Assembly: GCF_002872335.1 (NCBI RefSeq)
Contig: NZ_NJAG01000021.1
Coordinates: 1-64,000 of the forward strand
Direction of reading: 5' to 3'
DNA length: 64,000 bases
Source: Siphonobacter sp. BAB-5405
GTDB lineage: Bacteria; Bacteroidota; Bacteroidia; Cytophagales; Spirosomataceae
The translations under genes and the position numbers were made by a program. The stretch's first letter is position 1, and each line of letters opens with the position of its first letter. Below the pieces are notes generated by a model. The model was not told the DNA's origin. It worked only from the letters and a program-made list of their open reading frames with translations, and did no database searches. Below are positions 45,086-51,641 of the stretch, in pieces.

Positions 45086-46459
45086 TTATTTACGATTCTT
45101 CTCCCACCACTGCCGGAAACTGTCTTTGGGAGCATCGGGCAATTCGCGGTGAATACTCCAGGCATTCAGCGGATTGTTGGCCGCCCAGGGAGCAATCCGT
45201 AAGGCCGTACGAGCCGCGTTGAAACTCAGTTTAAATAAGGTAGGAGAGGCCAGTACCTTCGAAGCCAGTTGTAAGCTGGTTTTTTTGATGCCGCCCACGT
45301 AGCCTTCCTGAGCCAGTACCTGCCGCCATTTATAGAGCTGGTCGTGAATATCGATTTTCACCGGACACACATTCGAACAACTGCCGCAGAGGGTACTGGC
45401 GAAAGGCAGATCCGCATTTTTCCGCATATCCAGATTCGGAGCCAGGATTGAGCCAATCGGTCCTGCCACGGCGTTGTGATAACTATGACCGCCACTTCGC
45501 CGGTATACGGGGCAGGTGTTCATACAGGCTCCACAGCGAATACACTTTAAGGAATTCCGGAAATCGGGTCGGCCCAATTGCGTAGTACGGCCATTATCAA
45601 CAATGACAATGTGCATCTCCTGACCGGGCCGGGGACGGTGAAAGTGACTGGAATACGCCGTCACGGGTTGTCCGGTTGCACTGCGGGTCAGTAAGCGGAG
45701 AAACACGCCCAAATGATCAGCTCGCGGGATGATTTTCTCGAAGCCCATACTGGCAATGTGAATCTCGGCCAGGTGAGCCCCCATGTCGGCATTACCTTCA
45801 TTGGTACAGACCACAAAGCCGCCCGTTTCGGCAATGGCGAAGTTGACGCCCGTCAGGGCTGCCCGTCGGGTCAGGAAGGTTTCGCGGAGGTGTTGCCGGG
45901 CTGCTTCCGTGAGGTACTGCGGATCGGTCGCTCCTTTTTCCGTACCCAGGTGCTCGTGGAAAGTATCCCCCACGTCCGATTTCTTCAGGTGGATGGCCGG
46001 GAGTACAATATGACTGGGCGGTTCCTGCCGAAGCTGTACAATGCGTTCGCCCAAATCCGTATCGATCACTTCGATACCCTTGCTCCGGAGAAAGTCGTTG
46101 AGGTGACATTCTTCGGTAAGCATGGACTTGGATTTAATCATCCGATCGATGCCCTTTTTGTGGAGTAATGACCAGACGATCTCATTATGTTCCTGAGCAT
46201 TCGCGGCCCAGTGTACCGTAATGCCGTTTTCCTGAGCCTTGCGTTCAAAGTTTTCCAGCAGGGTATCCAGGTTCGATAAAACGTGGTGCTTGATTTGCGA
46301 CGCTGCTTCCCGTAAAGCTTCCCATTCGGGCAATTGCATGGCCGCCCGGTCGCGTTTCTGGCGTACCCACCACAGGGTTTCATCGTGCCAGTCTACCCGG
46401 GGCTCGTCTCTATTGAATACTTCCGAGGCGGCAGCGTGATCAAGTGTATGCGGACTCAT
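45086..46459 (-). CDS. lutB: LutB-type L-lactate oxidation iron-sulfur protein
   Basis: A 457-residue iron-sulfur protein of the LutABC complex. The N-terminal 300 residues form a LUD domain (KSKSMLTEECHLNDFLRSKGIEVIDTDLGERIVQL; ETGGFVVCTNEGNADM). Two cysteine clusters follow at about 304-318 (CIRCGACMNTCPVYR) and 354-364 (CGSCSNVCPV), each fit for a 4Fe-4S centre. The C-terminal tail matches the LutB/LldF family. It transfers electrons from L-lactate oxidation towards the respiratory chain. lutC follows after 3 bases, while lutA is separated by a gene on the other strand. An inverted repeat at 46518-46539 may be an operator. Confidence 0.95.
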   Translation of the reverse strand: MSPHTLDHAAASEVFNRDEPRVDWHDETLWWVRQKRDRAAMQLPEWEALREAASQIKHHVLSNLDTLLENFERKAQENGITVHWAANAQEHNEIVWSLLHKKGIDRMIKSKSMLTEECHLNDFLRSKGIEVIDTDLGERIVQLRQEPPSHIVLPAIHLKKSDVGDTFHEHLGTEKGATDPQYLTEAARQHLRETFLTRRAALTGVNFAIAETGGFVVCTNEGNADMGAHLAEIHIASMGFEKIIPRADHLGVFLRLLTRSATGQPVTAYSSHFHRPRPGQEMHIVIVDNGRTTQLGRPDFRNSLKCIRCGACMNTCPVYRRSGGHSYHNAVAGPIGSILAPNLDMRKNADLPFASTLCGSCSNVCPVKIDIHDQLYKWRQVLAQEGYVGGIKKTSLQLASKVLASPTLFKLSFNAARTALRIAPWAANNPLNAWSIHRELPDAPKDSFRQWWEKNRK

Positions 46460-46483
46460 GGCGTTGATGTTAGATTACTGGAA

Positions 46484-46539
46484 GAAGAAGATCTTCTTCG
46501 TTTCATACTATTATATACTTAAACTAAAAACAGTTTAAG
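46484..46539. promoter_or_regulatory. Dyads upstream of lutB
   Basis: GAAGAAGATCTTCTTC (46484-46499) is a perfect 16-bp palindrome. CTTAAACT (46518-46525) and AGTTTAAG (46532-46539) form an 8-bp dyad around 6 bases. Both lie 25-80 bases before the lutB start, where an operator would act. No regulator gene is adjacent. Confidence 0.4.
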
Positions 46540-46929
46540 CATTCCAATGAAGCTTTCTTTTTCAGTACATCCAGTTGTGTGAATTTAATTTTTCCCAGAA
46601 TGTAAAGAGAGAGCTTGATTTCTTGTTTTTAAGAACAGATGGGGCTGAAACCATTCGAAAAATACGTAAAAAGCGTATTTAGTAAAATTTATGAAGCTCA
46701 AAAATCCATTACACAGAGCTTTTTTAAAGTTTTCTTCCGGTAATCATTAGAACTTTTCTAAGTCACACCTTTTAGTGCGAAGCTTTTTTTACTCAACTAT
46801 TCCAAAAAACGGCCAAAAAAACCATTGGACTTTTTAAACAACTTTCGGCACTAAAAATAGAAATGTTGTATTATTCTAAGTTTATGGTGGCACCGTAAGA
46901 GGAACTTTTCGGATTTAACATTTAGGTAA
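46540..46929. other. AT-rich intergenic region
   Basis: This lies between divergent lutB and the small secreted protein gene. It is rich in A and T runs and holds a 7-bp hairpin (46660-46666 with 46674-46680). A 19-codon frame starts at 46691 (MKLKNPLHRAFLKF) but has no other support. No RNA gene or repeat family was recognised. Confidence 0.4.
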
Positions 46930-46960
46930 TTGACTCATAATCAAACTATGTGCACCTTTG
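46930..46960 (+). promoter_or_regulatory. Promoter of the small secreted protein gene
   Basis: TTG (46930-46932), a 20-base spacer and CACCTTTG (46953-46960) match the consensus with one change (CA for TA). The leader would be about 75 bases. Confidence 0.55.
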
Positions 46961-47041
46961 TATCACCCAAACGGCAAAACACAATCAAAAAGCTGTTTGC
47001 ACTTGTTTTGTATTTTTCCCATTTGAAAAACATATCATCCC

Positions 47042-47431
47042 ATGAAAAAGTCCATCAACTTCATCCTTGCAGCCTTCGTGGCTTTTAGTAGTGTAGCTTT
47101 CAACGCCACTGCTGCCGTAAATTCTGATCCTGCGAAAGAAACGGTAAAAGCAAATCCGTACAACGCACAACTGGCTCAGGATTCTCAACTGCGTTTCCAA
47201 TTGACGTTCCAAAATCCTGATAAAAAGAAATTGACGATTGCTATCAAGGATAAGGAAAACACGACGCTGTTCACTGAAACGACTACTAACGAAAACTACC
47301 TGCGTCTGTTCGATCTTTCGACCTTAGGCGATGGCAAATACACGTTCGAAGTATTGGGTGGCAAAAATCGCTACACGCAATCATTCGAAATCGCTACGCA
47401 AACGAACCGTACGGTTTTAGCTCGTAACTAA
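47042..47431 (+). CDS. Small secreted beta-sandwich-like protein of unknown function
   Basis: A 129-residue exported protein I do not recognise by name. Residues 1-24 are a clear signal peptide (MKKSINFILAAFVAFSSVAF, then NATA). The mature part of about 100 residues alternates beta-strand-like segments (SQLRFQLTFQNPDKKKLTIAIKDKENTTLFTETTTNENYLRLFDLSTLGDGKYTFEVLGGKNRYTQSFEIAT). This pattern resembles a single immunoglobulin-like or secretion-system sorting-type beta-sandwich domain. It is alone on the plus strand between lutB and lutA, with its own promoter and terminator. It is probably periplasmic or surface-exposed; no link to lactate metabolism can be shown. Confidence 0.8.
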   Translation: MKKSINFILAAFVAFSSVAFNATAAVNSDPAKETVKANPYNAQLAQDSQLRFQLTFQNPDKKKLTIAIKDKENTTLFTETTTNENYLRLFDLSTLGDGKYTFEVLGGKNRYTQSFEIATQTNRTVLARN

Positions 47432-47453
47432 TTAGAATCCCCCATTTTTTGCA

Positions 47454-47491
47454 GCGTCCTGTAAGCCATGGCTTACGGGACGCCTTTTTTT
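47454..47491. terminator. Bidirectional terminator between the secreted protein gene and lutA
   Basis: A 14-bp stem (47454-47467 with 47470-47483, one G-U pair) has a 2-base centre and T7 after it. It is shared by the convergent genes. Confidence 0.9.
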
Positions 47492-48227
47492 ATTCCTGGG
47501 CGTTCAGAATTTCGGCGATATGTACAATCCGAACCGGACTTTTCTGGCGTTTTAGAATACCTTCCAGGTGCATCAGGCACGACATGTCGCCCGCCGTGAT
47601 GTACTCAGCTCCGTGGCGTTGGTGATCCGCGACGCGGTCTTTCCCCATTTTCGAGGAAATTGATTCTTCACTGACGGCGAACGTACCACCAAAACCGCAG
47701 CACTCGTCCTTACGGTCCAGCTCAACCAGTTGCAGGTCTTTTACCATGCCAAGCAGTTTGCCGGGTTTGGAAAAGGCCGGGCAGTTCAATTCGCTCATCT
47801 GTGAGGTTTTGAGTCCCCGCTGGCCGTGGCAGCTTTGGTGAACGCCTACCTTATGCGGAAAGCGGGCTTCCAGTTTTTCGACCTTTAGGATGTCCGTCAA
47901 AAATTCCGTGAGTTCGTACACCCGGTGCCGAATGGTATCCGCCAGCGACTGATTTTCGGGATAGTGCAAATGTTCCTTGACGTGCAGTACGCAGGAACCG
48001 GAAGGAGCTACGATGTAATCATACCCCGTAAAATTGCGTACAAAATTGGCGTCGCAACCGACGTTGAGGTAGGCAAAGCCCGAATTGGCCATGGGCTGCC
48101 CGCAACAGGTCTGATTACGGGGGAAATCGACTTCACAACCAAATTTCTCAAGTAATTCCAGGGTAGCAACGGCTACCTTCGGATAAAATTGATCGACGTA
48201 GCAGGGAACAAAAAGAGCAACTTTCAT
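47490..48227 (-). CDS. lutA: LutA-type L-lactate dehydrogenase complex protein (CCG domains)
   Basis: A 245-residue cytoplasmic protein with two cysteine-rich CCG domains, a component of LutABC L-lactate oxidation. The first domain contains CCGQPMANSG (41-50), with C9 upstream. The second contains HQSCHGQRG (C133) and DECCGFGGTFAVSE (C176, C177). All expected cysteines are present. The length equals that of B. subtilis-type LutA. It lies downstream of the rhamnulokinase gene on the same strand (80-base gap), which connects lactate oxidation to rhamnose breakdown. lutBC lie beyond the 129-residue secreted protein gene. Confidence 0.94.
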   Translation of the reverse strand: MKVALFVPCYVDQFYPKVAVATLELLEKFGCEVDFPRNQTCCGQPMANSGFAYLNVGCDANFVRNFTGYDYIVAPSGSCVLHVKEHLHYPENQSLADTIRHRVYELTEFLTDILKVEKLEARFPHKVGVHQSCHGQRGLKTSQMSELNCPAFSKPGKLLGMVKDLQLVELDRKDECCGFGGTFAVSEESISSKMGKDRVADHQRHGAEYITAGDMSCLMHLEGILKRQKSPVRIVHIAEILNAQE

Positions 48228-48242
48228 CAGCTTTGAGCTTGT

Positions 48243-48305
48243 CGCTATTGGCTGTGTACTCGGGTTTCTGCTTTCGGATCAGCGAAAAGCGGACGGCCAA
48301 TAACG
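48243..48305. repeat. Inverted repeat between rhaB and lutA
   Basis: CGCTATTGGC (48243-48252) and GCCAATAACG (48296-48305) are complementary with one mismatch across 43 bases. It fills the whole 80-base gap, as other inverted repeats fill gaps in this operon. Confidence 0.45.
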
Positions 48306-48307
48306 AT

Positions 48308-49693
48308 TTATAATTCCGTACAAACTGTTTTCTTCAACGTAAATAAACTCCCATCAAAGGGCTTTTCCTTATTCCAGGCGTCCTCGATAACCAGAGCCGC
48401 TCCCAGAGCCGAAGCCTGAGCAATTTCCGAAGCCAGTACTTCACATTCCGGAAAAGCCTGAGCCAGCAGATTCAGGTAAATTTCGTTTCGGCTGAAACCA
48501 CCGTCCACAAAAATTCGCCGGATGGCCGTGTTGCCTTTGGCTAACTTGACCGAAGCGATTTGCTGAGCCATCAAATCCAGAATCAACTGATGGTACGCTT
48601 CTTCGTAACTACTGAATTCGTTCAGGTTTCGTTCCGAAAAAGTGGAATCTTCCAGCGAACCCAGCCGTACCGAATCGGGCGAAGCCTGGGTGAAGCGACT
48701 GCGTAAGGACAAAAGAATCGCTTCGTCGTATGATACTCGCTGATACTGCGAAAGATCCGTTTGGAAATAATCCGCCAGGTGTTTAACGGCCCGTTCGTGT
48801 TCATTTCCGGCAAACAGTCGGGAAGCTTTGACCGGATCGCCCCGGAAGGTGAGGTAACTGAGACAATCCTGACGTAACTCGCTGATCGTAAGGGGTTCGT
48901 CGCTGAACGGGTTCATGGTAATACACCAGGTACCCGTTGAAATCAGCAGAAAAGGTTCCTGCCCGAACGCCCGCAGGTACGGTACCAGAGCCGCCGAACT
49001 GTCGTGAATCCCCACGCCCACCTGCATATCGTCTTTTTCTACGGCGGGGGAGGTCAGAAAGGAAGGCAGTACCATCTGCCCCAGCGAATGAAAACCTTCT
49101 TCGAATACCCAGCGGTGGTACTTGCGTTGCGTAAAATCCCAAAGCCCCGTATGGCAACCGACGCTGGTAATTTCAGAAACCGGACGCCTGGTAAAAAGAT
49201 AACTGGCGTACTGGGGTAGATGCAGCGAGTGCTCAATCTGCCAGTACAACTCGGATTTTTCGTACTTGAGCCAGTACAACTGCATCCCTGAATTCAGCAT
49301 ACCCAAAACGGGCGAAGCCGTACGGGCCGACCATTCCAAACCCGGACCGTAATGATCGTTAAAGCGTTGCTGAAGTTCCAGTGGGAACGTTTTCAGGTAA
49401 TTATAAAGTGGCGTGACAGGTTTTCCGTCGGCGTTAATATGAACGAAACTCGCCCCGTACGCGGAAAAATTCAGAGCCCGTACGTCAAATCGGCCTTCGT
49501 TCAACACTTCCGCCAGACTGTCGATCAGCCAATTGCTCAATAACTGTAAATCATCCCCGTGGAATCCGTCATCGTCCGGAATTTCTTCGAAAGGTGTCTG
49601 CTTCTGGTACACGATCTGGTAGTCCTGATCAAAGAGAAGCAGTTTCTTATTGGTTTTCCCAATATCAAAAATGGCGACGCAGGGGATAGACAT
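48308..49693 (-). CDS. rhaB: FGGY-family carbohydrate kinase, probable rhamnulokinase
   Basis: A 461-residue cytoplasmic sugar kinase. The N-terminal phosphate motif is VAIFDIGKTNKKLLLFD (6-22), with D10. ARTASPVLGMLNSGMQLYWLKYE (about 120-142) and the C-terminal IRRIFVDGGFSRNEIYLNLLAQAFPECEVLASEIAQASALGAALV (about 393-437) place it in the FGGY family, whose fold resembles actin and hexokinase. The product would be L-rhamnulose 1-phosphate. The specificity is assigned from neighbours: rhamnose isomerase upstream, rhamnose mutarotase and the rhamnulose-1-phosphate aldolase fusion beyond. The sequence alone could also be another ketose kinase. A terminator-like hairpin separates it from rhaI. 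Confidence 0.87.
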   Translation of the reverse strand: MSIPCVAIFDIGKTNKKLLLFDQDYQIVYQKQTPFEEIPDDDGFHGDDLQLLSNWLIDSLAEVLNEGRFDVRALNFSAYGASFVHINADGKPVTPLYNYLKTFPLELQQRFNDHYGPGLEWSARTASPVLGMLNSGMQLYWLKYEKSELYWQIEHSLHLPQYASYLFTRRPVSEITSVGCHTGLWDFTQRKYHRWVFEEGFHSLGQMVLPSFLTSPAVEKDDMQVGVGIHDSSAALVPYLRAFGQEPFLLISTGTWCITMNPFSDEPLTISELRQDCLSYLTFRGDPVKASRLFAGNEHERAVKHLADYFQTDLSQYQRVSYDEAILLSLRSRFTQASPDSVRLGSLEDSTFSERNLNEFSSYEEAYHQLILDLMAQQIASVKLAKGNTAIRRIFVDGGFSRNEIYLNLLAQAFPECEVLASEIAQASALGAALVIEDAWNKEKPFDGSLFTLKKTVCTEL

Positions 49694-49727
49694 GGGGCGT
49701 ACAGAATGAATTAATGAATGGGTGGAT

Positions 49728-49768
49728 TAAAAAAAACGTCAGGTACAGGGAAGGCCTGTACCTGACGT
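49728..49768 (-). terminator. Terminator-like hairpin after rhaI
   Basis: The perfect 14-bp stem (49737-49743 onwards with 49755-49768; core CAGGTACAGG) is followed on the minus strand by T8. It lies between rhaI and rhaB, so transcription into rhaB-lutA may be reduced or start anew. Confidence 0.85.
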
Positions 49769-49773
49769 AGCTA

Positions 49774-51054
49774 TTAGAGACCAGTAGCCACGGCTTTCAG
49801 ACCACGGGCTTCGATCAGTTTGTTGCGAAGGGATAACTCACGATACAGGCCGACTGGATTCAGAGCGGCATCGGCCCGCAAACGGGCTTCGGCCAGCAAG
49901 GGCCGTAAATCCGTACGGAAGGCATTCTGTAACAACTCCTGAGCGGCGGCTACATCATTATTAGTACGGGCTTCTTCCAGAGCCACGCGATCCACGAGCA
50001 GTGCCTGAGCGTAGGCGAGCTTGATAGCTTCTACCGATTGCAGCAAATCTTCCAGCGGGTCTTTTACGTTGTGTGACGCATCAATCATCCAGCCCAGATC
50101 CGAGGCGTGATTCATGCCCCGAGTGTCCATCCCATCGACCAGTTCGTTGAAAATCAGGAACAACTGATACGGTTTGATGCTGCCGGCCGTCAGATCGTCG
50201 TCGCCGTATTTCGAATCGTTGAAGTGGAAACCACCCAGCTTTTCTTCCATCAGCAATAGCGATACAATTTGCTCGATGTTGGCATTGGGCAGGTGGTGAC
50301 CCAGATCGACCAGCGTGTAGGCTTTGGGTCCTAACTTGCTGGCATACAAGAACGACTGTCCCCAATCACCCACCGTAGTTGAGTAGAAGTTGGGTTCGAA
50401 GGCTTTGTATTCGACGAAAATCTTCCAGTCGGCGGGAAGAGCCGCGTAGATTTCCTGCAAACCTTCTAAGGTACGCTGGAAGGCCTTGCGGAAGTTCAGT
50501 TGTCCGGGGAAGCTCGAACCATCGGATAACCAGACCGTCAGGGATTTGGAACCCAGAGCTTCGCCGTAACGAATCACGTCGATGTTATGATTGATAGCTT
50601 GTGTGCGAACAGCAGCATCGGTATGTTGCAGCGAACCAAACTTGTAGCTCAGTTCCTGATTCGGCTGATCCTGAAACGTATTCGAGTTCATGGCATCGAA
50701 TACGAGTCCGTAGCTGGCCGCCAGTTGTTTGATGGCCTCGCCGTCGGTCGGAATATCCCAGGGAATATGCAGGGAGATGGCTCCGCTCGAACGGTTCAGA
50801 GCGTGTAGCAGGCCTACATCAGCAATTTTTTCTTCGAGATTCCGGGGTTCTCCACCACCCGCAAAGCGACCAAAGCGGGTACCACCCGTACCCAAAGCCC
50901 AGCTGGGGATGGCAATCTGAAAATCAATGAGTTTACCAAGGATACGCTCGGTTGTTTCGGAGCCCAGTTCTTCGGCTAAAAACTCAAACTTCCGGCGATG
51001 AGCAACTTCATGCTGCTGGTTATATTGGGCTATTTGATAGGATTCGAGAGGCAT
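49774..51054 (-). CDS. rhaI: L-rhamnose isomerase (RhaI type)
   Basis: A 426-residue cytoplasmic metal-dependent isomerase that converts L-rhamnose to L-rhamnulose. It is the TIM-barrel RhaI type known from Pseudomonas and Bacteroidota. Landmarks are FEFLAEELGSETTERILGKLIDFQIAIPSWALGTGGTRFGRF (about 23-66), SLTVWLSDGSSFPGQLNFRKAF (about 170-191), IFVEYKAFEPNFYSTTVGDWGQS (about 211-233), LVDLGHHLPNANIEQIVSLL (about 244-263) and GGFHFNDSKYGDDDLTAGSIKPYQLF (about 271-296). The E, D and H residues in the last three are the metal ligands. The length is normal. It sits between rhaM and rhaB. Confidence 0.94.
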   Translation of the reverse strand: MPLESYQIAQYNQQHEVAHRRKFEFLAEELGSETTERILGKLIDFQIAIPSWALGTGGTRFGRFAGGGEPRNLEEKIADVGLLHALNRSSGAISLHIPWDIPTDGEAIKQLAASYGLVFDAMNSNTFQDQPNQELSYKFGSLQHTDAAVRTQAINHNIDVIRYGEALGSKSLTVWLSDGSSFPGQLNFRKAFQRTLEGLQEIYAALPADWKIFVEYKAFEPNFYSTTVGDWGQSFLYASKLGPKAYTLVDLGHHLPNANIEQIVSLLLMEEKLGGFHFNDSKYGDDDLTAGSIKPYQLFLIFNELVDGMDTRGMNHASDLGWMIDASHNVKDPLEDLLQSVEAIKLAYAQALLVDRVALEEARTNNDVAAAQELLQNAFRTDLRPLLAEARLRADAALNPVGLYRELSLRNKLIEARGLKAVATGL

Positions 51055-51080
51055 ATGTTGGTTAGTGTTAGCGTGTTGAG

Positions 51081-51197
51081 TTTTGGGTTTAGGGTTTTGA
51101 GTTTTATCACGTCAGAAATAGGGATAGTTAGATTCACTCATTTATTCAAAATGGACGATAACCGCAGCGGCGGCCACTCAAAACCCTAAACTCAAAA
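51081..51197. repeat. Long inverted repeat between rhaM and rhaI
   Basis: Arms 51081-51101 and 51177-51197 (21 bp, one mismatch) enclose 75 bases. The arms are simple GGGTTTAGGGTTTTGAG-like sequence. It fills most of the 151-base gap. Confidence 0.7.
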
Positions 51198-51205
51198 CAC
51201 CAAAC

Positions 51206-51520
51206 TCATTTCAGGTAAAAAACTTCCGGTAAAGCGACCTGTACGGGTGACTGATCAGGATTGGTTTCCATGAGATCAGCCATGTACGCCCACCACTTCT
51301 GCATGACGGGATTTTCGGGTAACTTCCCTGTAACGCTCAGATCATCGACTTCCTGTACCCCGAAAAGCGTATTCGTGCTTTCGTCCAGAAAAATTGAATA
51401 GTTATGAATGCCGCTGGACTGGAGTAATTCCACCAGTTCCGGCCAGATTTCGTCGTGTCTCCGGCGGTATTCGTCCACGTTTCCCGGAAACAACTGCATT
51501 TTAAAAGCAACGCGAGGCAT
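51206..51520 (-). CDS. rhaM: L-rhamnose mutarotase
   Basis: A 104-residue cytoplasmic enzyme that interconverts the alpha and beta anomers of L-rhamnose. The start is the ATG giving MPRVAFKMQLFPGNVDEYRRRHDEIWPELVELL, which is the canonical RhaM N-terminus with the catalytic-site H22. The frame stays open further upstream (to 51673), but that extension overlaps the 3' end of the aldolase-dehydrogenase gene and translates an inverted repeat, so it is rejected. The C-terminal KWWAYMADLMETNPDQSPVQVALPEVFYL is the other family hallmark. The length matches E. coli RhaM. It lies within the rha operon. Confidence 0.95.
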   Translation of the reverse strand: MPRVAFKMQLFPGNVDEYRRRHDEIWPELVELLQSSGIHNYSIFLDESTNTLFGVQEVDDLSVTGKLPENPVMQKWWAYMADLMETNPDQSPVQVALPEVFYLK

Positions 51521-51541
51521 GATGGGAAAGATTATAGTTGT

Positions 51542-51632
51542 CAGTTTGCGGTTTTCAGTTTTCAATAGTGAACCACTGGATGATTCAACCTTGTATGGCG
51601 AGATCAAACTGAAAACAGAAAACCGCAAACTG
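51542..51632. repeat. Long inverted repeat between the aldolase-dehydrogenase gene and rhaM
   Basis: Arms 51542-51564 and 51610-51632 (23 bp, one mismatch; core TTTGCGGTTTTC) enclose 45 bases. They fill the gap between the two genes. Confidence 0.8.
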
Positions 51633-51641
51633 GAAACTTGC

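Noticed and set aside
46691-46750. 19-codon frame starting MKLKNPLHRAF
   Set aside because: It is too short, has no ribosome-binding or conservation evidence, and lies in AT-rich DNA where such frames are common.
36674-47038. Shared 22-base stretch (two mismatches) at about 36678-36697 and 47019-47038
   Set aside because: By a rough count, about one such pair is expected by chance in a window of this size.
48308-49693. Alternative call of the kinase as fuculokinase or xylulokinase
   Set aside because: The FGGY fold allows it, but all neighbours are rhamnose genes, so rhamnulokinase is the better reading.
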